Source of the DNA: Multifurca ochricompacta
Lineage: Eukaryota > Basidiomycota > Agaricomycetes > Russulales > Russulaceae
Reading direction: 5' to 3'
Assembly (NCBI GenBank): GCA_022496185.1
Contig: WTXG01000260.1
Coordinates: forward strand, 1 to 49,958
DNA: 49,958 nucleotides
The position numbers and the translations under genes were made by a program. Below the pieces are notes generated by a model. The model did not search any database and was not told the DNA's origin. It was given only the letters and a program-made list of their open reading frames with translations. Positions 31,339-42,359 of the stretch are shown here, in pieces. Positions within the stretch are counted from its first letter, which is position 1; every line of letters begins with the position of its first letter.

Positions 31339-32851
31339 ATGGAAGGTTTTTCCTCAGACTCTAACGGATCTGGCCGTTTTCAGTTGGGCTTCAACGCACT
31401 CCCTCAGTATGGTTTTGGCCCAGATCTTACTTTTGACTCGCTAGTCGAGCATAACCCCTTCCTCTTCCGCGTGTACACACCAAAACCACTTTCCCCCTTT
31501 TTCGATAGTTCCGAGCCATTCTTCATTGGTCAGAAATTCAAAAACAGTTATCGATACACTGTGCAAGATTTTCAGGCCATGAGCCCATCATCGGCCTTGC
31601 CCGATCAGTCTGCGATACCCAACTCGTATGCCGACGTGGCTAATCATATGGATTGGACGAAAAAGTCGTCGTCACCCTTCGTCACCACTTCATTTAGCTT
31701 CGCCTGGGCAATATGGGAAGCCACTCGTCGTTACAAGAGCAACCCAAAGCACGAAATAGAAATTGCAGTGATCGACGCGAAAGCAGTTTCAGGGCGAGCT
31801 GTCACGGCGTTGGAGCTGTTACGAAAGGGTTCACCTAAAGAGTGAGAGTTCATGAGTTTCCCAATTATATTGACGCTAATCGCCAGGATTAGACGCCATC
31901 AAGACCACTGGAAGTGGTATCGATTTGCAACAGAAGCACAAGATGTTCTTATCTATGGCTATGTCCCAGGCACAGCTGTGCTGGCCTCCATCCCCGTCCT
32001 GTCTATCATACCAAAACTTCCCTCTTACTTCCTGAACCCTAACCCCAACGAAGAAGATAAAAACTTCTTTAGCAGCCTCACCTGGGATGTTACCCAACAG
32101 CGTTCAGGGTATCAACAGTTTTGCCAGCAGATGTCAGAGCAATTCTTGCGCTCATCGGCGGAGGTCCGTCTACGCGACACAACTACAAGTTCAGTGCGCC
32201 TGGCAATGTGCTTCCTTCGCCCTTGGTTCCAGAAATATGCCTTGAAAGACTTCCAAGGAGCTATTGATAATGTGGCAGAACTTGCGTTCATCATCGCACG
32301 CTGGCCGGGCCAGTGGTGGGTCCGTGAGCACACGGAGATCTGGGATCTCATACAATCTATGGTTCACGTCATCGGAGAAGAAGTGCGGGATGCCCAACGG
32401 ATCCATGCACTGAATGAAGTCACGAGATTGCAAGGTGTCGTCAGCGAGCTGCAGCTTCTCACGGACGAATTTATGTCGGTGCACTCTCGGTCGGCATCGG
32501 ACGAGTCTGCGGACGAGGCCGAACCACTAGGATCGTCTTCTGCACCAACTTCCGCACCTGCCCCTCTCGTCCCGCCGGAGGACCCACAATCTCTTCCTGG
32601 ACAGGCTCCATCGACGGTCGAGACGGCATCGTGCGTCCTCACAAGCTTTCTATTTGGGGCATTCGCCGCATTATTCGTCGTCAATTCCCAGAGACGAGAC
32701 CTCGCTTTACACTTCACATGACAGCTTGCCCCATACAGATTCGGAAACTGAATCTGACGAGTCTATCTCGGACTGGGACTCGAGCTGCTCAAGTTGTTCA
32801 AGCATCGCATCACTTAGTACCGTAGAAGATATGCCTTATGAAGTATACTGA
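31339..32851 (+). CDS. Uncharacterised protein (DUF7587-like look), 468 aa
   Basis: Three exons: 31339-31841, 31887-32630 and 32692-32851 (introns of 45 and 61 nt, GTGAG...CAG and GTGCGT...CAG). The third exon gives an acidic, Ser-rich tail (DSETESDESISDWDSS). Reading through intron 2 would instead give a hydrophobic end (VLTSFLFGAFAALFVVN). Blocks FLFRVYTPK, HMDWTKKSSSPFVTTSFSFAWAIWEA, EIEIAVIDAK and EAQDVLIYGYVP resemble the fungal family I know as DUF7587. The order Arg, Ser/Thr-rich strand, then Glu before a strand is reminiscent of an ADP-ribosyltransferase-like fold; this is inference only. Neighbours give no clue. Confidence 0.65.
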
Positions 32852-33131
32852 AAGCAGGAGGATTACGATAGTAAGATGACGAAGGGCCACGGTCGGTTTT
32901 TGCTTAACATTATTGCATCGCTTTGATTTTTTTTCATCCTGTATCCTCCCTCATTTACTGGCTGTTGTTGTATCAATGTATTATTTATGGATTTTCATTT
33001 CACACATATCGTCTATAAGCCATTCTAACAATACAATGAAATGATGCGTTCCATGCGGGAGTTATACCTATGCATACTTCATGCTGCCATGTCAATTTAA
33101 TTGAGTGTCTGCTTTACCTGGCCTATCTGTA
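32852..33131. other. 3' flank of the 468-aa gene
   Basis: No coding sequence is seen. It is AT-rich and probably includes the 3' UTR (AATAAA-like ATTATTTATGG near 32,980). Confidence 0.4.
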
Positions 33132-33772
33132 AGAGCTAGAAAAGCGAGTAGCTCAGTCTTTGGAACAGAAAGACTGTATTGCTAGGTAATACCTAGAAAA
33201 GTGAGTAGCTACAGAAAGAATTAGTAAAAGACAATGTAGCTACGAAGAGAATGATACTGACCTCAGTCTTTGGAACAGAAAGACTGAGGACACTAACTAT
33301 GCGAATAGTCCTATAATAAAGTAAAGAAATTTGCACGACACCTCGTGCATTGTGTAGGACGGCCTCGATATGATCGATCTCGGGCCGCCATCTCCAGTAT
33401 CTATGTGGCTGCGTGCCGTGGCTGTATTCGAACACTATCCCGGATTGCTAGGATCTAACCCGAGAGTTGTTGGAAGTGCAGCCATAGCACGCAACCACCA
33501 ATTGATACCAGAGATGGCGGCCCGGATTCGATCATCACCGATGCAATATTCAGAGCACGCGGGTCGTGCAAATTTTCTTGATCATAAAGACTCAGTAGCG
33601 TAGTTAGAAACCTCAGTCTTTCTATCCCAAAGACTGAGGTCAGTACTTTCTGTGTTACAGCTACATTATCCATTCACTGATTCATTTGTGTAGCTACACA
33701 TTTATAGGTATTAACAAATTACATAGTCTTTCTACTAGTATCCCAAAGACTGAGCTACGCATCTATAGCTCG
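33132..33772. mobile_element. Foldback element of ~640 bp
   Basis: Two diverged inverted arms of about 320 bp meet near 33,452 with almost no unique centre. Shared blocks, left arm against the reverse of the right arm, are GTAGCTCAGTCTTTGG, CCTCAGTCTTTGG...AAAGACTGAGG, AAATTTGCACGACC-like, CGGGCCGCCATCTC and GGCTG...AACTCTCGGGTTAGATC. The internal hairpin CCTCAGTCTTT...AAAGACTGAGG occurs in both arms. No transposase is present. One arm has a relative at 15,030-15,160. Confidence 0.72.
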
Positions 33773-34819
33773 CTACAAGAGTTCTAGGAGATTCCCAGAA
33801 ATTTGCTCCGTAATATTTGCTGATTCTAGAGTCTTGAGATGTCGCCACGTCGTCAAGACCACTAGACATATTCGTGTTCGTAGGGCTCCATGTACACCAT
33901 TAGAGGAGTGATCTTCTATCTCGTGTGACTAGCCCACCGCAAAATTTCTTGCTCTCCAAGCACAAGCATAAACTCATCACCCTACATGATGGGTGATTCA
34001 CTTACACGCTTCCCTGGGTATCATCCAGTGTGTTTCCGCCAAGATTGCTGTACAACTTAAGCAATCATGTCAATGAGGACTTGTAACTCTTATGCTCGAA
34101 CACTAGTGAACGCTATTCACCCAGCACATTGTGACCAATCACGTGATGCACATACAGATATGTAACGCGCCTCACTTCTCCTGAGCCCGCCTCATAGCTG
34201 TCTGCTGGAGTCGTGTATTTCAGTTTGGGTGTTTGACAGCAGGAAATCATTTTTTTAGTACGTAGAATGAAATATGCAAGCTGTATTATGTGTTGGAATA
34301 GCAGCCACAGCATGGATAGATACCATTGAAGCCCAAATATCACCATCTGGACACCCAAGATGTTACGACTAATTTACGACGTAAACGATCAGATTCCTTA
34401 CGACTTAAATGATCAGATTCACAAGCATTCCAGGAGTCGCCAGCATTGCTTAACTGCAATCCCCAAACATTCCAAGAGCCGCCAGCATTCCAGGAGCCGT
34501 CATCAAGGCTTAATTGTGGTACGACGTCATAAGTCTACATGTCTATTTAAACCTCTGTCTTTTTCTCAGTAGTATCCTTAGTTTCGAGCTCTCTGTTCCT
34601 CAGTGCTAATAACCCGTGAATACTACTCTCCTGTTCATCATATTGCTCTGCGTGCAGAACGATTGTCTCGCCATCCAACCCTCTTGCCATCGGAACCCCC
34701 GATCTCCCTCTCTATCGACCGAACGCAGGTAACAAGCCGTTACACAAGAAGAAGGCTCTGCATCTATCGCTGACCTATCAGCAGACACAGTTTATGTTTA
34801 TCAGGCAGAATACGACAAT
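33773..34819. other. Non-coding stretch with short tandem repeats
   Basis: At 34,423-34,505 the unit CATTCCAGGAGTCGCCAG occurs about three times, and at 34,378-34,425 AAACGATCAGATTC-like words occur twice. A dispersed motif shared with 25,213 and 35,321 lies at 34,111-34,150 in reverse. No gene is supportable. Confidence 0.5.
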
Positions 34820-35290
34820 ATGATTGCAGAAGCTATTGAAGATGCCAAAGGTGATCCAAAATCACTCATTGAAGCTCAAACACGCGACGACTGGCCTTTC
34901 TGGAAGGAGGCCATGGTCCGGACCGCAAAATCCTTACGCTGGAAAAGGCGAAAACGTGGATTACATTACCACACCCAGAAAACAAGAATATAGTCAGATC
35001 AAAATGGGTTTTTCATGTCAAAAGCAAGGCTGACAGTACCGCGGACAAGTACAAAACAAGACTTGTCGCACGCGGTTTCACTCAAGTATACGGAGTCGAT
35101 TATTTCGACACATTCTCTCTCGATCGCCAAGTTCTTCTAATGCACAATTCAAACTTGAAGATACAATACTTTACGGCACTGCGATACCACCAGGAGTGCA
35201 ATGCTCCCGCAACGACTCACCGCGAATGCCGACCGACGCTGAAAAAATGAAGAAAATGCAATACTGAGAGGCAATTGGAAGCCTCATGTA
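34820..35290 (+). pseudogene. Ty1/copia reverse-transcriptase relic
   Basis: One frame reads SLIEAQTRDDWPFWKEAM, SKWVFHVKSKADSTADKYKTRLVARGFTQVYGVDYFDTF, the hallmark start of the copia reverse transcriptase. After a deletion a second piece reads PRMPTDAEKMKK and EAIGSLMYASDI, corresponding to the later linker of the same domain. The YVDD active site between them is missing. Stops and frame steps are present, and no LTRs were found. Confidence 0.75.
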
Positions 35291-35300
35291 CGCTTCAGAT

Positions 35301-36308
35301 ATTGTTTGTCTCTGTATGTACATCACGTGATGCCTCACAACGTGCTGGTGGGTGAATTGCATTTACCATTCACTTTGAACACTTAACGAGCTAATCGGTT
35401 GGACTGGTGTGGTGGCCACTGAATCTGCTTTGCCTACTTATTACAAACTTCCCAACTCAAGGAGACATCGGTACTTCCGAAGAGTTGTGAGAAGCCTGAC
35501 TCCTGCCGCATTGCAAGAATCGGAAGAGAGAGTAAAGTCGTGATCGCACGCTGCTGCTTCGAGTATTTTCGCCGAAGCCTCTGACTTTCTAATTGAGTCG
35601 AATGTGCCAATATGTAGTCTCGAATATTGAATGTTGACGCAATAACTTCGTATCTCACATTTTCAGTATCATCATTCACTATCATTCTGCTGCTGGAACA
35701 ATCTTTACGAAAGGACCACCCAGTTAACTGCATTAGATGCTCTCCCAGGTTTGCTGGGTGTTTTGCGTCCGCCTTTCGTGCGTGAATGAAATCGATGCCA
35801 CGATGCCAGCACAGCATAATGGTAATTATCAGGGTGCCATTTAATTAAACGAGTCCCATCCATTCTTTCATCACAGCCCAGCATCGCCCAATGGTGCCAT
35901 CACTCCATCACCCCACCCACAGGGAACGTAATGCGGCACTTATGACCATCCTGCATCCTGTATGACTCGGACTTGGGGGGAGGTTATGGCATTGCTATAG
36001 TAATCCTATCCTAAAGCCATTTCCATTTCCATTTCCATGTGCGTATCAAGTTCGGATAATTTGCTCAGCAGCAAACATATGGCATTCTCCACACTTTGGC
36101 GCTCGTCGCATTGCAACCAGCCTTTGAGCGCTCTGTGTTCGATGAATCAATCAGAAGTTCAATTGAGTATCATGGACCAGTTACGCTGACGTTTCTCATC
36201 GCACTCTCTCCGAGTCCACCACTCTGCGAGTGGTCAACCCCTCCGCCTTCTTGAGTCTCGAGTCCTTCCTCCACGTAGAACTGACACCCGTGATAACCTG
36301 ACGACTCT
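35301..36308. other. Intergenic region upstream of the glutaminase-type gene
   Basis: It starts with the dispersed CACGTGATGC...GTGCTGG motif (35,321-35,360). No gene is convincing. Pyrimidine-rich sequence just before 36309 (CTTCTTGAGTCTCGAGTCC) fits a fungal promoter or 5' UTR. Confidence 0.45.
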
Positions 36309-39300
36309 ATGTCTCTCGTCTTCCCGCAATTGAAATTTACTTTCTTACTACTCGCGCTCTTTTCTATTTACGGAAGAGCTCAGCAAACAATTTTCCCTGC
36401 GGCAATTCCTCTTGCGGTTCGCTCGCCATACCTCAATTGTTGGGAGTACACGACCAACGGCACTGTCCGCGGGAAACATTGGCCAACAACCTATGACCCC
36501 TCTGAGGTGCGTTGGCTTTCCTGTACTCAGAAAGACACCCAGGTTCATTTGTCCCAGATCCTCGGATGGTCTGTTCTCGTACGCGTTGATGGAATAACCT
36601 ATTCATTCCTGGGAGGCGTCCCTGGTGTCAACGCTACTGTGAACCTCACCAATACGGTGGTCACACCTACCCAGACCGTGCTCAGCGCGGAAGCTGGGAA
36701 CATGCAAGTCAACCTTACTTTCTTGAATCCAATTGAGGTTTGCTTCTCGTCATTTCTCACTTTTAATATCCGCCTATACTTTGTTTTAGCCTAAAGATTG
36801 GGTCAGACAATCTATCCCGTTCTCATATTTGGCTTTTACTGCAAAATCACTGGACGGTGCAGCTCATGCTGTGCAAGTGTACTCTGACGTAAGCGGAGGT
36901 ACGTGCTAATTATTCTTAAGGTCTGGCTTTGGCTTTGTTTCTCAAAATTTCTGCAGAGTGGAACTCGGGGGATACAAAGCAGGTGATTCTGTGGAGCGCG
37001 ACATCCACTGCCGACATCATCTACCATACAGTTAGACTCCAGACACCAGCTGTGTTCAACGAGATCCGCAACCTGGCGGAATGGGGTAACTTGTACTATG
37101 CAATGAAGTCGGTGGGTCACAATGACTTGTTCACTATTTTATTCACTATTTTATTCTCACTATTCATGGTTAGGGGGACAATGTCACGCACAAAATTGCC
37201 CAGGATACAGTCTCCCGAGGACTTTTTATGCTTAACGGGGTGTTAGACAACCAAGAAGAAACAAACTTTCGTCCCATTTCAACTAACTTCGCGGTTTTCG
37301 CCATATCGCGTGATCTTGGCACCATCCAAGTTACCCAGTCCCCGGTTGTCTGGACAGTCGGTTACACGACAGATCCGGCTGTCAATTACACAGATCTATC
37401 TGGTGCTCCTCCTCAGCAACGCAAATTATATTACAAGTTACGCTATTCCGATGATTCATCTTTGGTTAGTGCCTATCTTCCTTGGACCGATGATGTCGCT
37501 GATATTTTATTAAGATTATTGATTTCCTTAATGATTTTTCCAATGCATCGTCAAGGGCTGAGGAGCTGGACCTGAAAATACTCCAAGCCGCCGCTTCTAT
37601 CTCTGACCTGCTAGGGGATTTGACTTCTCTTGCAACCGCCCAAGTGTTCGGTAGCACCCAGATAACGATTGGCACTGACGCGAATGGTAACTTCAACGAA
37701 TCAGATGTAATGGTATTCATGAAGAATATCGGTGGGGAAAAGCCAAAGTGAGTTAATCCTAGTCTTTGTCTAGCACCGGAAAGGCTGACTGTGACTGCCA
37801 AGCCGTGTAAACGCTGTCGAGACACTATTTTCCTCATTCCCTGCATTCTTGTACATCGACCCTACCCTTGGCGCACCTCTTCTTGAACCTCTCTTTCGGC
37901 TTCAAGCATCGTCTAATTATTCCATCCCGTTTGCTGCTGCCGATCTAGGTATGTCCCATAGAGACAAGACACCCCATACGCTTAAGGCATATAGGGTCCG
38001 GTTACCCCAATATCTCCGGCAGTAATGCAAACCATAACCAAGGGGTTGAACGTTGGTACTTTCTCGCACAGGTTGTGCATGTGGTCTGATCAATTGCCTG
38101 CTATAGAGACTGGAAATATGTTGATAATGACCTATGCTCATGTTCGGGCGAGTGGAGACGGAAGTCTCATAAATAAATATGTACGCTCATTCACTTCTCT
38201 CTTCCTTTTCGGGACTCACTTACGTTGGCAGTATCCCATACTGACTTCCTGGGCCAATTATTTGTCAAACTCGTCGCTATTCATACATGAGCAGTATGAT
38301 CTTTCCTACCTTCAATGGGTTACTCACTACTGAAAATGGACAATGACTCAGGTCTTCTGCAGATGGCCTGTCGGCCACTAACCAAACCAACCTTGCAATC
38401 AAGGGCATCATCGCCATCTACGCCATGTCAAAATTAAGTTCAATTGTTAAGAATACGGCTGATGCTGATAAATACTCAGTCTGTTCAAATGTCTGATGCC
38501 ATGGAGTTAGGCTGATTCGTTTGCAGAATGCCGCTGCACGCCTTTACAGTCAATGGAAGAGCCTAGCCTTAGGCAGCGACCAACACCTGCTCGCAGTGTA
38601 TAATCAAGAGAACTCTTGGACATTGGGATATAATCTATTCGCCGATGTATGGCTAGGTACTAATCTCGTGGAATCATCAGTCAGTGTGTATGTGTGGCTC
38701 GCCTCGTGTTATCACTCACTAGTTCCAGATATACGATGGCCAAAGCAGTTTCATCAACAACATCGCATTGACTTCGACGTTTAGCAATTTTGGCATCCCA
38801 GTCGATAGTCTGGGCTCAGACACAAGCGTCACGATATCTGGTCTGTATCTCTATGTTCTCTAACTCCCTTGGCTGACGTTTGTCTAGGCTGGAATTTGTT
38901 TACAGCCGCTATAGCCTCGAATCAAGACCTACGCACAAATATTATCACGAATATTCACAACCGTGCGTCGTTCAACGTGAGCCCGGGAGTCTTCCCTCTC
39001 AGCTACGACAGCATCCATGGATCGACCATTCTGGGAGTGGCTAGGTGAGATACTTAGGATTTATCACCGACAGGTATACTTAAATTACTGTAACGCTCGT
39101 CAGTCCTGCACAAGGCGCAATGTTTGCGCCATTAGCTCTCAAGTCCGTCTTCAACCACTTTCTCCCCTTTTTTCATCCCTGACCTGTCACTATTTGCAGA
39201 GCACCAATTCTTCCAATAAACGCCAATATTTCAACGACAAATACTTCCTCAAAAGCTTCCCACACCGGTGCAGTCGTGGGGGGCATATTAGGTGGCATTG

Positions 39301-39842
39301 GGGCTTTATTCCTTGTGACGGGAGCCATTGCCTTTGTGTGGCGTCGACGGAGACGTAACATGAGCAAATCTGTCCGGTCTTCTTTCTCAAGTGTCGTCAC
39401 AGAAGCAGGTCAACAGATGGCAGTGACACCTTTCAATCCGTCACTTCCTGAGGCAACTCAGCTGGATGCAATGTCTTGGACGGAGCGTCAATCTGGACCA
39501 TTTCAAGAAGCAACGACCTTCCAGGTTGGCAATACCAACGACCCATCCCCTACATCACTTCCCCTACACCCGACCCTGCCATCTGTACCGATTGGTTTGT
39601 CCGGCAAGGAGCTTGCGCGGTTACGCACAGAGGCATTGCGCTCTCAACGCACTCACTCCCGTTCAGCATCTAACACGCCCCAGCCCAACTCATCCCCGAC
39701 TGTCACGACAGAGGGGAGCGTGGGGACATCATCGTCCGAAACTCGGAGGCTCCAGTCGGAAGTTGAGTCTCTGCGACGCGAGATGCAACGGCTTCGTGAA
39801 GAGAGACATGAAGCTCCACCAAGTTATATGGAGGATGAATAA
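36309..39842 (+). CDS. Secreted/membrane-anchored glutaminase-type protein (DUF4965/DUF1793), 928 aa
   Basis: Fifteen exons: 36309-36737, 36790-36898, 36957-37111, 37174-37464, 37515-37747, 37803-37948, 37995-38051, 38107-38180, 38232-38293, 38352-38478, 38527-38679, 38729-38840, 38888-39044, 39104-39142 and 39200-39842. Every phase agrees. A signal peptide (FTFLLLALFSIYGRAQQ) is followed by the family's landmarks: RSPYLNCW, a KDWVRQSIPFSYFAFTA segment, a tract from IDFLNDFSNAS, NMLIMTYAHVRASGDGSL, and NSWTLGYNLFADVWLGTNL. Relatives include Aspergillus GtaA, which hydrolyses glutamine outside the cell. Unusually, a membrane segment (GGILGGIGALFLVTGAIAFVW, ~740-762) is followed by RRRRR, a Ser/Pro-rich tail, a short coiled coil and a C-terminal PPSY (921-924). 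Activity on glutamine is inferred, not shown. Confidence 0.88.
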
Positions 39843-40049
39843 GCGTCTCAGGGAGGTTAATACTTCTGTAGTTTATTTTCGTTGACTATACTACTTATTT
39901 TTTTTGTCTCGTTTTTTTCGTATTGTATAGATACTGATAGGCAGATGGGCGTCGGTCATGTGATGTGTTACAGCACTGCTACCGAAGCGATAATCATCCA
40001 TCGTACGTTTTTTGTTGAGTCCTAGGCTCATTTATTTCCCTCGTCTGCC
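39843..40049. promoter_or_regulatory. Short intergenic region between two plus-strand genes
   Basis: Holds the glutaminase-type 3' UTR and the promoter of the next gene within 207 bp. A T-rich run (TTATTTTTTTTGTCTCG) follows the stop. No motif can be assigned. Confidence 0.4.
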
Positions 40050-40562
40050 ATGGCTCTGACTTCACCTTCACCTTCCCCAGCAATTGTAATGACTACGCTC
40101 TCCCGAGTACAAAAGCCTCCGCCGATATCCTTCATATTACCGTTCCTGACCTCTGTATTGTCAACGGGGTCGTCAGCCCTCCCACATGCTATCAGCCTCT
40201 TCAACATCGTTTTAGCTTATATTCTCTCACCACTCTTGGTCGTCATCCCCGTTATCATTTACATCATCTCCCCAATCGTTATCTCTTCGCAACTCCTTCT
40301 CGATGCTTTCGTCTTCTTGCCTTATCGCGCAGTTTTGTTTATCTTGCAAGCGATTCATCCGATCTACACCTTCCTTGTGGTCGCATGCCTTTCCGGTGCG
40401 ATTGTTGGCATGGGGGCGCGTCAAATCGTGATCATGGTTGGGTGTGGACTCTTAGGAGAGATGCAAACGGCTCAACGAAGCGCGTCTCCTTCACGCTCAC
40501 GACCGCAAAGGGGTACATCTGCCCGGGGGAAAAGGAAAGTCGCTGTGAAGACGGAGGATTGA
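40050..40562 (+). CDS. Small multi-pass membrane protein, 170 aa
   Basis: A single-exon frame from MALTSPSPSPAIV. Hydrophobic segments at about residues 28-45, 47-75 (ISLFNIVLAYILSPLLVVIPVIIYIISPIVI), 85-110 and 112-135 suggest three to four membrane spans. The C-terminal ~35 residues are basic and Ser-rich (RSASPSRSRPQRGTSARGKRK), probably cytosolic or nucleoplasmic. No family is recognised. Confidence 0.65.
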   Translation: MALTSPSPSPAIVMTTLSRVQKPPPISFILPFLTSVLSTGSSALPHAISLFNIVLAYILSPLLVVIPVIIYIISPIVISSQLLLDAFVFLPYRAVLFILQAIHPIYTFLVVACLSGAIVGMGARQIVIMVGCGLLGEMQTAQRSASPSRSRPQRGTSARGKRKVAVKTED

Positions 40563-41382
40563 TTCTTGTCGAACAAGTACGCTGTCTGTTCTTTTTTGTG
40601 AAATTCAGAAAAATTCACAAATTGGAAAAGCCAGAAAGTTTCCTTTTGTAATAGGGCGTTCGACCATTTCTTTGTACAAAGCTCTGAGAAATTCTCCTGT
40701 ATTTGTTCAATGTAATGGTAGAATGTCATTTAATTATTGGGGCTTGTAGGGTTCTCGCTCCTCCATCTGACCTCCCAGGTTCATCATTGCGTGTGAGTGA
40801 GTGACAACGAATCTCCCCTCAATTACAATTTCGCAGATACGAGCCCTGACATGATTCTATACCACTAACACAGTAACAATTTGCCTGTGTCAATTACATA
40901 GGCTACTTAACGCGGGATGCGTCTTTGGCCTCGTTCGGAATTTTCTAAAGAATTCTGGTGATGCAATAGATGTTGGATCATATGTCGCTGTTTTGAGAGA
41001 GCATTGCTCGCTGCTGGTCATTGAAGTTGGATGGGATCCCCTGCACTCTGCCACGCACAACCTGAAGATAGTAACAAAAATGCCAACAGGTGTCAGAACC
41101 ACATCAGACTGCCAATAATGGGACAATAAACATGGGCCCAAGACTTAGCACTGGACTATGAGGCCAGTGGGGTGAAGTATTGTGGTCGGCACAGTAATGA
41201 GCGGAGTAGTGGAACCAACGTTCGAATGTGCTCCGCGCGTTTTGTTGGGGAAGTAAAAAACTATGCCACAGAGGACGCGCGTTGTACATGGTGATCAAGC
41301 AAGTAGATAAACTCTTGTCGCTTTAGACCCGTGCCCCCGCGTTCCCCCTGAGGAAAATCAACCTCAAGCTCAATGCAGCTAA
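40563..41382. other. Intergenic region
   Basis: No supportable gene. It contains the 3' ends of the flanking plus- and minus-strand genes. A palindromic AATTCAGAAAAATTCAC...TTTGTGAATTT-like patch lies near 40,600. The remainder is unremarkable. Confidence 0.45.
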
Positions 41383-42021
41383 CTAATTCACAAAGGCGCA
41401 CCTATTAACCATAGCAAATGTGTGCACCCTATCCTTCTCAGCCAATACTGAGCTAGTTCCTTGAATGATAGCAATGAGTTCCCTCGCAAGCCGCTCTTCG
41501 AGGGTTTGCCCTAGGCGATTGTCACTTGCTTTAATAATCCATTTGACGGCATAACGCGTGCGCTGTTTCTCGCTGAGCGCGATAGGGCGGGAAACAATCT
41601 TGCCACCATGAGTATGCGACATGCTGCGTACAGCAGGCGCAGCGAGCAGCACAGCCTGCCGAACGATTTCAAGTGGTGGCGCATGAGTCAACGAATGCAC
41701 CCAGAGAAGCATGCGCGAGACGATGCGAGACGTGCGTTTACGCTTCCCATGGCGCATGATGGTATTTGTCATGAACTGGAGAAGGGGATCCTCCGCTGGA
41801 GGTATGTCTAAGATGGGAGAAGTGCTAGGCGTTGTAGTGAAAGGTAGTGTGGAGAGTTTAGTGGTTAATATTGGTGTAGGCGGCGGTGGTGGAGCAGCGA
41901 AAGTGGACAGGGACAGTAAATTTTGACGAGACATGATAGAAGTAATAAAAGTTGGCGTAAAAGATGGCCTTGTAACAGTGAAAAGCGAACGAGAGGCCGT
42001 GAAACGTAGTGTAGACAACAT
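41383..42021 (-). CDS. RSM7: Mitochondrial small ribosomal subunit protein uS7m
   Basis: The start at 42021 (MLSTLRFTASRSLFTVTR) gives an acid-free, Arg/Ser-rich mitochondrial presequence and 212 residues; a start at 42069 would add 16. The uS7 core follows: DPLLQFMTNTIMRHGKRKRTSRIVSRML, a central GGKIVSRPIALSEKQRTRYAVKWI segment, and RLARELIAIIQGTSSVLAEKDRVHTFAMVNR at the end. uS7 binds the 3' domain of small-subunit rRNA. No introns are present. It diverges from the F-box gene over ~340 bp. Confidence 0.88.
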   Translation of the reverse strand: MLSTLRFTASRSLFTVTRPSFTPTFITSIMSRQNLLSLSTFAAPPPPPTPILTTKLSTLPFTTTPSTSPILDIPPAEDPLLQFMTNTIMRHGKRKRTSRIVSRMLLWVHSLTHAPPLEIVRQAVLLAAPAVRSMSHTHGGKIVSRPIALSEKQRTRYAVKWIIKASDNRLGQTLEERLARELIAIIQGTSSVLAEKDRVHTFAMVNRCAFVN

Positions 42022-42359
42022 CGTCGTCGCTGTAAGAGAAGCAGGTGACCGAGAATTGTGTTCAGACATTTGCAATTCAATAATTGCCAACCAACAAAGT
42101 TGCACATAGCAACTCGCCACGATCATTTATCACCACTACATAGATGATTATTCTAACATTGTTTTATTCTCGAGATTTGAATAAAGAGGATGGCAGTGGC
42201 CTGGATACCAACTTACACGTTCTCTCACCCTTGTGTCACCGCTTATGGAAGAACAAGAAGATTATTGTCTTCCTCCGGGATACACTTCGCTAACGCAATC
42301 TACCAAAGGCATATTTAACATATCATATCTCAGGTTTGTTCAGCTTCATTAAACTCCTA
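42022..42359. promoter_or_regulatory. Divergent promoter between uS7m and the F-box gene
   Basis: The only space for both promoters is these 338 bp. A short frame at 42,246-42,310 (MEEQEDYCLPPGYTSL) followed by a CAG acceptor could be an additional first exon of the F-box gene, but no clean donor in phase was found. Confidence 0.45.

Noticed and set aside
32641..32721. C-terminal membrane anchor as the main product of the 468-aa gene
   Set aside because: A good GTGCGT...CCAG intron of typical size removes it, and the spliced frame continues into a long acidic coding tail; kept only as a possible retained-intron form.
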